From the NCBI GenBank assembly GCA_046349875.1, contig JAXMBN010000006.1, positions 129,384-193,383 on the forward strand: DNA of 64,000 bases, read 5' to 3'. Of the stretch, positions 54,499 to 62,720 are shown piece by piece. Origin of the DNA: JAXMBN01 sp046349875. Its GTDB lineage: Bacteria; Planctomycetota; Planctomycetia; Pirellulales; Pirellulaceae. The notes beneath the pieces were generated by a model. The model was not told the DNA's origin and did no database searches. It saw nothing but the letters and a program-made list of their open reading frames with translations. The position numbers were made by a program, and so were the translations under genes. Position 1 is the first letter of the stretch. The number at the start of each line of letters is the position of its first letter.

Positions 54499-55670
54499 CT
54501 AGAGGCTGCGGATCGTTTCTAGATTCGCGCGGGGATCTTCCGGAAGGGCGAAGTATGCCGTTTCCGGAACGAGAAAACTCCGACCTGGGGGTACTAAGAC
54601 TTCTTGGCCAATAGGCCTTTTCGCCAATGGAAGTTTGACTGTTTTGCCAGTTTTGGCCGCCTGGTAGATGGCCAAAATCAGCTCGACCCCGAGTGTCGTC
54701 CTTGGTCGCCATCGATCATGGAAGGTTTGTTCTGTTTGATGGCCTTCAAGAAGTCTTGGAAGAGCCGCTCGGCGCATGGTGACCGATTGCCGCAGGGTCG
54801 CCTGCTCCGCCGCCAGTCTTGGTCTTACTGAGCATCGCGTCGCGAATTTGCGCATCGGCTTTGTTAGGCTTGGCGAATTCCCATTTGATCAGGCCTTTCC
54901 TCTTCCAAAATTGCAAAGCCCGTTGAACCAGCGATTTCAATCTTCTTGAGCCGCTCCAGGAAAAGCCGCCGTAGTCGCTTCGATAACCCCCATGGTTCCA
55001 TTGGCAAAGCGAAGTGTGGCCACGCACAATCTTCGACTTCGATCCGTTCGTGAGCTCGTGTGGCAGTGATAGCCGAGACTTCCACCACGGGTCCCATCAA
55101 CCACAGCAAGAGGTCGACACTATGGATCGCTTGGTTCATCAACGCGCCGCCACCGTCGAGTTTCCAAGTGCCTCGCCATGCACCGCTATCGTAGTACTGC
55201 TGCGTTCGGTACCACTTCACATAGGCGTCACCAAGAGCCAGCGTTCCGAATCGACCTTGTTCAACTGCTTTTTTGAGGAGCTGAGCCGATTCGTGAAATC
55301 GCGATGGGAAGATCGTACCGAGCCTAACACCATGCTTTTTGCAGGCTTCGATCAATGCATCGCACCGCTTGAGCGTAACTTCGAGCGGTTTTTCCACGAT
55401 GATGTGTTTCTTGGCCTTCGCTGCTGCCAATGCCGGTTCCAAATGCGCTCCGCTCGGCGTGCAAATCGTCACCACATCGATATCGGGACGAGCCAACATT
55501 TCTTCGAGCTTATCGTAAGCTTGGCACTGGTGTTCCGAAGCGAACTTCTGCGCCTTCTCCATCGTGTGATTGAAGCAGCCAATCAATTTGGCTCCTTTGA
55601 TCTCCGCGATGGCCTTTGCATGAAATCGCGAAATCATTCCACATCCGATGATGCCAAAGCCAACAGGCAT
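54499..55670 (-). pseudogene. Gfo/Idh/MocA family oxidoreductase, 3' half broken about five times
   Basis: From ATG 55670 the product begins directly with the Rossmann loop FGIIGCGMISRFHAKAI and continues VVTICTPSGAHLEPALAA, HIIVEKPLEVTLKRCDA, LGTIFPSRFHESAQ, WRGTWKLDGGGALMNQAIHS (catalytic His) and AHERIEVEDCA. After about 55024 the sequence reads only by changing frames: ATLRFANGTMGVIEATTAAF, KKIEIAGSTGFAILEEE, LIKWEFAKPNKADAQIRDAM, ERLFQDFLKAIKQNKPSM and TLGVELILAIYQAAKTGK, to a stop at 54499. Repaired, it is about 390 residues. Cytosolic (no leader), unlike the one at 15778. Substrate unknown. Confidence 0.82.
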
Positions 55671-55997
55671 AACCAATACTCCTGGTCTCATGCGAGAGAA
55701 ACGATCGATTGATAGGGGGTTACCGCGAAGGTTACAGGGCCAGACCTCCTCAAAACCAAGCAAAAAAGGGCTCGGAAAGGTCTCGATGGAAGCGAAAACC
55801 CTGTTAAAGCAGGTAGTTTGCGAAGCCCGGCGGCAGGTGAGTATACACCAAGGAGCAAAGATCGGGAGTATTCAGGGCTGCCGAGCTAGGCCGGATCGCA
55901 TTTTCGCATTGGCGCGAAAGCCCCTTTTCCGACTATAATGGAGTCCTTCGTTTTCGATGAATCCTGCAAGTGAACCTTCCAACGTTTGACTATTTCC

Positions 55998-58166
55998 ATG
56001 CAGCATGCGCCTTCCCTTCCGCCGCTCGAATCCCTCCAGCAATTCATGCATTTTCGGCGGATCATGTTCCTCCGGGGACCCAATATTTGGTCACGCAATC
56101 CGTGCATGGAAGTTTGGGTCGACCTTGCCGAATTCAAAGACCTTTCCAGCGAGTTGTTGCCGGGCTTCAACGATCGCTACAAAGCTTGGTTGCCCACGGT
56201 GATCGAGCATCGGTGCAGTGAAGGAGAACGAGGAGGTTTCTTTCAGCGACTGGATCGTGGAACCTATCTGGCGCATATTCTCGAACACACGACGCTCGAA
56301 CTTCAAACCTTAGCCGGTTGCAACGTGGGGTTTGGACGAGCACGCGAGATGAGCGAAGAAGGGGTTTATAAAGTTGCCATTCGCTATGAAGAAGAAAGCG
56401 TTGCCACCGAGTGCCTCAATGCGGCTCGCGACCTTCTCAAAGCATGCATCTATGATCTCCCTTACGATGTCGATTCGGAAGTTCGTCGATTGCACGATCT
56501 AGCGGACCGACGTTGCTTGGGTCCGAGCACCAAAGCCATCGTCAACGCAGGGCTCGATCGGAACATTCCTTTTCGCCGATTGAATACGGGAAGCCTGGTG
56601 CTGCTTGGGCAAGGGTTCAAGCAACGACGCATCTGGACTGCCGAAACCGATCGCACCGGCGCCATCGCCGAATCGATTGCTCAAGACAAAGAGCTCACCA
56701 AGCAATTGCTTCGCGCCGTGGGAGTTCCCGTTCCTGAAGGACGTGCCGTTTCCGATCCCGAAGATGCTGTAGAAGCGGCTAGCGAAATCGAAAGTGCCGT
56801 GGTGGTGAAGCCACAGGATGCCAATCATGGTCGAGGCATTGTGCCGAATCTCGTTCAACCCGATGAGATTCGAAATGCCTATCATGTTGCAGCCAAGGAA
56901 GGAAGCGGCGTCATTGTGGAACGCTTCGTTCCAGGTTACGAACATCGACTTCTCGTCGTTGGTAAACGATTTGTTGCCGCGTCGCGAGGCGAGCCGGTCA
57001 CGGTGACTGCGGATGGAGTTCGCAACGTTCGCCAATTGGTGGAAGAGGTGGTAAATGCCGATCCACGGCGCGGCGAAGATGAAACGTTGCCTCTTTCGCC
57101 GGTTGAAATCGACGCCAGTCTTGAGATGATCCTCGAGCATCAAGGCCTATCGTTGGATTCGGTTCCTGCCGACGGCAAAAAGGTGCTCATCAAGCGTCAC
57201 GACAACCTATCGAACGATGTGACCGATCTCGTCCATCCATCCGTGGCTGAAAACGCAGTCCTCGCGGCTAGGACCGTTGGACTCGATATTGCCGGTATCG
57301 ATATTGTTGCCTTGGATATTTCATGTCCGTTGGAAGATCAGGGTGGGGCCATCGTTGAAGTGAACGCAGGGCCAGGCCTGATCATGCATCTCAAGCCTTT
57401 GGTTGGCGAACCACGGCCCGTGGGACAAGCCATCGTTGAACAAATGTTTGGGCCAACGGGGAATGCTCGAATTCCTTTGATTTGCGTGACCGGAACCAGT
57501 GGCAAATCGAAACTGGTACGATTCCTACGAACCACCTTGGCATCGACCGGCTTGATCGTTGGCTCAGCGGAAAGCGATGGAACCTTTGTCAATGATCGCT
57601 GCATCCATACAGGGCCAAGCGACAATTCCCAGGCAACGAAAAATCTCATCATTCACCCGCAAGTGCAAGCCGCGGTCATCGAGGCTGGGGCTGATGGGAT
57701 TTTGCGTGAAGGGCTAGGCTTCGATAAGTGCGACGTTGCCATCGTTACCCGAGTGGAACCCGAAGGGAATCTCGGCGGCGAATTCGATCTGTTTGATGAT
57801 TCGAAGCTTTTCGGAGTCAAACGAACACCTGTCGATGTCGTCATGGAAACCGGCGCAGCAGTGCTCAACGCGTCCGATTCGTTGTGCTTGGATATGAAGC
57901 CGCTGAGCAAAGGGGATGTGATCCTGTTTGCAATCGATTCCAATCTTGCCTCCATTGCCAAGCATTTGGAGGAAGGAAAGCGCGTGGTCGTTTGCGAGTC
58001 GAATCTAATCGTTGCCAAGGACGCCCAAGTCCAAACGCCTTTAGGAGCGATCCCGAACGGACTCGACGCTTGCGATCTCGAGCTGTTATTGGCTGGCATC
58101 GCAGCCCTTTGGCATTTGGGAACCGAGCTTCAAACGTTGCGCAACGCCGTGCAGAACTTTGGCTAA
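55998..58166 (+). CDS. cphA: cyanophycin synthetase-like protein, shortened
   Basis: CphA polymerises Asp and Arg into cyanophycin. The 722-residue product (ATG 55998) has an N-domain (LRGPNIWSRNPCMEVWVDL, EHTTLELQTLAG), an ATP-grasp domain (about 230-470, with VVVKPQDANHGRGI, IVERFVPGYEHRLLVVG and VEVNAGPGLIMH) and a Mur-ligase-like domain from about 490. The Mur P-loop reads GTSGKSK rather than GTNGKTT. The end (DLELLLAGIAALWHLGTEL) matches where the C-terminal ligase lobe normally begins, so about 150 residues found in full-length CphA (~870) are missing. The stop at 58166 is in one clean frame. It may be a planctomycete or CphA2-like variant with altered second-step activity. No cyanophycinase is adjacent. 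Confidence 0.8.
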   Translation: MQHAPSLPPLESLQQFMHFRRIMFLRGPNIWSRNPCMEVWVDLAEFKDLSSELLPGFNDRYKAWLPTVIEHRCSEGERGGFFQRLDRGTYLAHILEHTTLELQTLAGCNVGFGRAREMSEEGVYKVAIRYEEESVATECLNAARDLLKACIYDLPYDVDSEVRRLHDLADRRCLGPSTKAIVNAGLDRNIPFRRLNTGSLVLLGQGFKQRRIWTAETDRTGAIAESIAQDKELTKQLLRAVGVPVPEGRAVSDPEDAVEAASEIESAVVVKPQDANHGRGIVPNLVQPDEIRNAYHVAAKEGSGVIVERFVPGYEHRLLVVGKRFVAASRGEPVTVTADGVRNVRQLVEEVVNADPRRGEDETLPLSPVEIDASLEMILEHQGLSLDSVPADGKKVLIKRHDNLSNDVTDLVHPSVAENAVLAARTVGLDIAGIDIVALDISCPLEDQGGAIVEVNAGPGLIMHLKPLVGEPRPVGQAIVEQMFGPTGNARIPLICVTGTSGKSKLVRFLRTTLASTGLIVGSAESDGTFVNDRCIHTGPSDNSQATKNLIIHPQVQAAVIEAGADGILREGLGFDKCDVAIVTRVEPEGNLGGEFDLFDDSKLFGVKRTPVDVVMETGAAVLNASDSLCLDMKPLSKGDVILFAIDSNLASIAKHLEEGKRVVVCESNLIVAKDAQVQTPLGAIPNGLDACDLELLLAGIAALWHLGTELQTLRNAVQNFG

Positions 58167-58345
58167 ATCGACTCGCACTTGAGACGTTTTCAACCCACCA
58201 ATACTCCGTAAACGCACTCTGCAACGCACCAATCTTGATCCGTGGCGAGGAGAGAACACCGGTGTGTTGCGGTTTGTCGTATCGAGTGCAAGGGGCTGTT
58301 GAAGAATTGGAGCAGTTGGGAAGTTTTGCTCAAGGACGCGATCAT

Positions 58346-59806
58346 CTAGTGTGAATGTCCGTGCGCATCGACAGGCGCGCCGGACTTGTTCTTGATGGCC
58401 ATTTGAATTTGATGAGCCGAACGTAACGCAATGGTGTTGCCCTCGACCAAAGCACCATCGTTTTCGATGACGACATGCTGTGGATCGCGATGCCGTACAT
58501 GAACGGGAATGCGTTCCAGCTTTTTCCCTTTGCGGCGAAACACAAACCATTCGGCTCCTTCTTTCACGACGGCGTCGACCGGCAGGACAAATTGGTTTTC
58601 CCAGACTTCCACGGGGACTTGAAGCTGCAGCCGTTGTCCAACGCGATACTTCCAGGTCAGGAAGCGCTGGTCATCGGCGTTCGATTCATCACGAAGTATC
58701 TTGTTCTCAAGTTCAACATAGAACGAAAGTGTACGGCTGCTTTCATCCACGGAATTCTTGAGGTATGCGATTCTAAGTTCAGGGACCGACTCTTGGCCCG
58801 ACGCGGATGCAAAGTTGGCTTCCACGGGCCATCCCTTTTCCAACGCATTGGCAATCAATGGTCCATCTTGTTCGAACGCTTGCCCTTCGATGTAGAGCTG
58901 TGAATAGTCGGAAAGAGTGCAGAGCATTTCACCAGCTGTGATACCTTGCCCCTTTTGCACCCGTAGGTCTTCAAGAATAAGCGGTCTTGCATGAGTTCCA
59001 TTGGACGCGTGCGTCAAACGAAAAGTGACAGGCTGAATGGAGGCTCGGCTGAGTCGCAATTCTTCTTCATGTTCGTGTGAGTCGATATCGGGAGCGGTGA
59101 TCTCGAGGTCTCTTAAAAGTTTGCGCTCTCGCTCGATTGTGGCGACTTGGTCCGCCGTCAATCCATGGAGCCTGAGTGCTTCCCGCTGTGAGGCAAGAAA
59201 CGCTTCAATCTTTTCACGAGCGTAACGACGATCGAGAAGGATCTTTTCCGAAACGGCTCCAGAGCGAGTGACCTCTTCGAGGCGTTTGATCTCGCGCGAC
59301 TCGACTTCCAATTCGCTCAAAGACTTAAGAAACTGCGTCTGGGTTTCCACAAGGTCTTCATAGGTCAGTCGAACTTCGAACAGTAAGTGTCCCGATGTTA
59401 CAGTCTCGCCCGTAACCGCGTGAACGTGCGTGACAACACCGCTCAGCGGTGAAGAAACTCTTAGTTGCGTTCGCCCAGGACGTGATGCAACGATGGCAGG
59501 TACGCTGATCGTCTTGCGATAGGACGAGAGAGCGATCGTTTTCAAATACTGTGCATCGAGTCCGAGATTCTTCAAGGCTTGAGAAGAGAGTTCAATGCTA
59601 TTGGCATCTTCAGGGTGATCTCCGTGATCATGCCCCTCGTGATCATCATGTGCAGTCGATGGGGACTGCATGGCATTGGCCCAAGTTGTTTGACCCCATT
59701 GCGACGCCGATTCCCACCACCAAGGTGACGAACCAGCGCAGGCCACAACACCGACTGCCAAACCGAGGAGCAGCGGACGATTCACTTTGCCATGACGCTT
59801 TCGCAT
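58346..59806 (-). CDS. RND efflux adaptor (membrane fusion protein), His-rich ends
   Basis: These periplasmic adaptors link an RND pump to an outer-membrane channel (HlyD/CzcB/CusB type). The 486-residue protein has an N-terminal membrane/export segment (LLLGLAVGVVACAGSS) and then a His/Asp cluster (HDDHEGHDHGDHPED). Then come a lipoyl-like half motif (RVSSPLSGVVTHVHAVTGETV), a hairpin coiled coil (LTYEDLVETQTQFLKSLSEL to LRLHGLTADQVATIERE) and beta-barrel strands (QLYIEGQAFEQD, GQRLQLQVPVEVW). It ends HGHSH. The His-rich ends suggest a metal-related pump, but no RND or outer-membrane gene lies in the window, at least within the 4 kb downstream. Confidence 0.82.
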   Translation of the reverse strand: MRKRHGKVNRPLLLGLAVGVVACAGSSPWWWESASQWGQTTWANAMQSPSTAHDDHEGHDHGDHPEDANSIELSSQALKNLGLDAQYLKTIALSSYRKTISVPAIVASRPGRTQLRVSSPLSGVVTHVHAVTGETVTSGHLLFEVRLTYEDLVETQTQFLKSLSELEVESREIKRLEEVTRSGAVSEKILLDRRYAREKIEAFLASQREALRLHGLTADQVATIERERKLLRDLEITAPDIDSHEHEEELRLSRASIQPVTFRLTHASNGTHARPLILEDLRVQKGQGITAGEMLCTLSDYSQLYIEGQAFEQDGPLIANALEKGWPVEANFASASGQESVPELRIAYLKNSVDESSRTLSFYVELENKILRDESNADDQRFLTWKYRVGQRLQLQVPVEVWENQFVLPVDAVVKEGAEWFVFRRKGKKLERIPVHVRHRDPQHVVIENDGALVEGNTIALRSAHQIQMAIKNKSGAPVDAHGHSH

Positions 59807-60154
59807 AGTCTCTCTCGTTGACCTTTCAAAATCCTTCGTCGCCTCGTACGGATGGCGGACGTTAGTCTCATCGTATCCCTTGGGGACGATTCAGACCATT
59901 ACGGGAGCTTGAAGGTGTCTTTGCGATCATTTTCGTTTTCCGCTGAAATCTTTCGATGCAAAACAGATCTGAGCGATCAAAAAACTTGGGGCTCGCCGTA
60001 AGATCTCATTAAACACACTCTCCGCCAGTCCCGTCGCAAAGTGCATTGTCTTCGGAAACCGCGAAGATGTTGGGCTCCCATTCGAAGGATTATCGGTTTC
60101 GATTCTCCTTCAAATCCAGAACAATTCCGATTGCTGTTCGCGATGATTGGCTAG
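59807..60154. other. 348-bp intergenic stretch, no supported gene
   Basis: Between the RND adaptor start and the 3' end of the cysteine desulfurase gene. A small plus frame 60046-60246 overlaps the desulfurase gene antisense and has no features. It should hold the adaptor's promoter. Confidence 0.45.
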
Positions 60155-61354
60155 CTATTGTTGCTGGCTTTGGTATTGCTTTCGGCAATCCCAATAGGCT
60201 TCGACAAAGGCCTGAGCTGCTATGTCGATTTGATCTTCGGTCGTGAATCGTCCCACACCGAAACGAAGGCTCGATCGAGCCTCATCTTCGGAACGTCCTA
60301 AGGCTCGCAAGACGTGGCTAGGTTCGGGCATATGCGAAGTGCATGCACTTCCACTACTGCAAGCAACGAATGGAACGCGAAGCATCAGCGTTTGCCCTTC
60401 GATCCCTGGAAAGAAACAATTGAGATTCTGCGGCAAACGCTGCATGGTGTTCCAAAGATCGGGTCCGTTGCATTCAAGTTCCGGGATTCCGGCCTTCAGA
60501 TTTTTCCAGAGCCGGTCTCGCAAGTTTTGTAATTGCATAGACTCGACGTGCATTCTCGCATGGGCAATCGTCAAAGCGCGATCCATTCCCATGATGCCTG
60601 GAACAGGTAGTGTACCTGAACGACGATTGTGTTGGTGACCACCGCCGAGCATTTGAGGATCGAGTCTCACCCGTCGATGGCGATTGCGAACATACAGTCC
60701 ACCAATGCCCTTAGGACCATAGAATTTGTGGGCTGAAAAACTGAGGAGATCGACGTTGAGTTGATCGACATCGACAGGAATCTTGCCAACCGCTTGCGTG
60801 GCATCGGTATGGAGCCAGACTCCCTTGGCCGCACATGCACTTCCGATGGGGGCGAGATCCGCGATGGCTCCGATTTCGTTGTTGGCTAACATCACCGATA
60901 CCATCGCAACGCTTTCATCGATCTGATCGAGAATGCATTGAAGGTCGAGTAAGCCAGCGCGAGGGTGAGGGTGTTGTAGAACGGGGAGGTTGACGATTTC
61001 GAAACCGAATCGTTCCAATCTCCGCAAAGGATCAAGCACGGCGCGGTGTTCCGTAATAATGCTCACCACTTTGCGACGCGTTTGTCGCGGGTGAAGACAC
61101 ACACCTAGGATGGCAAGGTTGTTGGCCTCGGTTGCACCGCTCGTAAAAACGAGTTCCTCTGCATGAGCCCCAAGCAGTGATGCCATACGGGCTTGAGCTT
61201 CTGCGATGTGCGAAGCAACGAGGCGTCCCGCTTCATGATTGACGCTCCCCGGATTGGCATAGAGCTCTGTCCAATAGGGCTCCATGGCTCGGACTACCTC
61301 CGGATCGACGCGGGTGGTTGCGTGATTATCGAGATAGATCAAAGGCTGAAGCAT
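60155..61354 (-). CDS. cysteine desulfurase (NifS/IscS-like)
   Basis: Takes sulfur from cysteine for Fe-S clusters and thio-cofactors, using PLP. The 399-residue protein has IYLDNHATTRVDPEVV, ANPGSVNHEAGR, FTSGATEANNLAILG, TEHRAVLDPLRRL, NNEIGAIADLAPI, HTDATQAVGKIPVDV, the PLP-Lys segment SFSAHKFYGPKGIGGLYVR and the catalytic Cys in SSGSACTSHMPEPSHVL. The loop around the Cys is class I (IscS-like). ATG 61354 opens right before the fold; a TTG at 61384 directly follows the upstream stop. It is the last gene of a three-gene unit with the radical SAM gene and the TlpA-like gene. Confidence 0.9.
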   Translation of the reverse strand: MLQPLIYLDNHATTRVDPEVVRAMEPYWTELYANPGSVNHEAGRLVASHIAEAQARMASLLGAHAEELVFTSGATEANNLAILGVCLHPRQTRRKVVSIITEHRAVLDPLRRLERFGFEIVNLPVLQHPHPRAGLLDLQCILDQIDESVAMVSVMLANNEIGAIADLAPIGSACAAKGVWLHTDATQAVGKIPVDVDQLNVDLLSFSAHKFYGPKGIGGLYVRNRHRRVRLDPQMLGGGHQHNRRSGTLPVPGIMGMDRALTIAHARMHVESMQLQNLRDRLWKNLKAGIPELECNGPDLWNTMQRLPQNLNCFFPGIEGQTLMLRVPFVACSSGSACTSHMPEPSHVLRALGRSEDEARSSLRFGVGRFTTEDQIDIAAQAFVEAYWDCRKQYQSQQQ

Positions 61355-61384
61355 GATGGCCAAGTGGCTGAGAGTGAACGCCAA

Positions 61385-62695
61385 TTAGTGGGTGGCGTTT
61401 TCGCTCGTTGAAGAACCGGGAGAAGGCAAATCGACGATCGGCATGGATCGACGAGGAGCTTCATGTGCTTCGGGATCGTGCCACTGCTTTTCATCGAAAT
61501 GACGCGTGTACGTCCCGTAATCGTGGAATGCAAAACGCTTGGCGAGTTTATAGGCCCAGGATCTTTCTGGGATTTCCATGCCGGGTACGTACTGCGATCG
61601 TCGCGGTACCGTCTGATGGATTTCTTTCAGGACCGTTTGTCGTTGGGTTGTATCTTTCGCATGGTGTTTGGTAACCAATTGCTCTAGCAGATCAGGCCTT
61701 TCCAGAACGACACAGCCTCGCGTTTGGCTGGCCACGAGCTCGCGGAAATCTTTGAGAAAAGCACTTTCATTGAAGACCTCGCGAAGAGGTCGTTCATCAT
61801 AGATGGATTCTTTGGCCAGCTGGATGATGGGACAAGGTTCGATATCGCCACCCGGACCGATGTGGTGTGTGAATCCCGTAACGGCAGGGCACAGGGCTTT
61901 ACCATCCGCGTCGTGGTAAGCATCGATCACGATGATCGGTTTCTTCACGCGTGTATCGACGACGAATTGGCGTACGCGTCGCAACTGATCGGTCGTCAGG
62001 GCAAGATCGGGAGAGCTTTCAGGACCGACCACGCGATAAACGTGGAACCAGCAATACATCACACCCATCTCGATCAAGCGATCGACCCAAGCATCTTGGA
62101 GGAGATCGTCGATGTTGGTTCGGCACACGCTGGTGCAGACGCCCGTCATGACTCGATTGCGAAGGCAGTTTTCTAAGCCCTCCATCGTTTTGCTGAGAAC
62201 TCCTTCTCGTCCACGACGCTCATCGCTGACGATTTGGCTTCCTTCCACGCTGATCAATGGAGTCACGTTTCCAAGCTGACGCAATCGCTGGGCAACTTCA
62301 TCGGTGATGAAGTGTCCATTGGTGAAGACCTGGAAATAGGCATCAGGGTGAGCTGCTAAAATATCCAACAACTCTTTGTGCAAGAACGGTTCGCCACCGA
62401 GAATGCCAAAGAAGGAATTGCCCATGGCCTTGGCTTCGGTGATCAAGCGATTCATCGAAGCCAAGTCGATTTTGGTCTGCTTGCCGGCAACGTCTACCCA
62501 ACATCCTTGGCAACGTAGGTTGCAGGTATTGATTACCGAGATATAGAGAAACGGCGGAAAGAACTCGCCACGCTTCAATCGGGCTTTATGCTTGAGAACA
62601 CTTCGAAGTCCCTTCCAGCCCGCATTGTAGGCGAGCTTCCAAAGGAGTCGTTTGTCGGTTTCGAGCAAAAGCCGTTTCGCTAACTGCAGATACAT
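61385..62695 (-). CDS. radical SAM protein with C-terminal Cys motifs
   Basis: Radical SAM enzymes use a 4Fe-4S cluster and S-adenosylmethionine for radical chemistry. From ATG 62695 the product is 436 residues, with the cluster motif CNLRCQGC (Cys at about 58, 62 and 65) after FPPFLYISVINT. SAM-binding parts are FFGILGGEPFLH and PLISVEGSQ. Further Cys residues occur in CTSVCRTN, LCPAVTG, EPCPIIQL and RGCVVL, which may hold an auxiliary cluster (SPASM-like). The frame is open upstream to 62806 and would overlap the TlpA-like gene; I prefer the non-overlapping start. Substrate unknown. It sits between a TlpA-like gene and a cysteine desulfurase, an operon arrangement suited to Fe-S protein maturation. 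Confidence 0.84.
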   Translation of the reverse strand: MYLQLAKRLLLETDKRLLWKLAYNAGWKGLRSVLKHKARLKRGEFFPPFLYISVINTCNLRCQGCWVDVAGKQTKIDLASMNRLITEAKAMGNSFFGILGGEPFLHKELLDILAAHPDAYFQVFTNGHFITDEVAQRLRQLGNVTPLISVEGSQIVSDERRGREGVLSKTMEGLENCLRNRVMTGVCTSVCRTNIDDLLQDAWVDRLIEMGVMYCWFHVYRVVGPESSPDLALTTDQLRRVRQFVVDTRVKKPIIVIDAYHDADGKALCPAVTGFTHHIGPGGDIEPCPIIQLAKESIYDERPLREVFNESAFLKDFRELVASQTRGCVVLERPDLLEQLVTKHHAKDTTQRQTVLKEIHQTVPRRSQYVPGMEIPERSWAYKLAKRFAFHDYGTYTRHFDEKQWHDPEAHEAPRRSMPIVDLPSPGSSTSENATH

Positions 62696-62720
62696 AAAGT
62701 TGTGGTACTCAAACTCTTGA

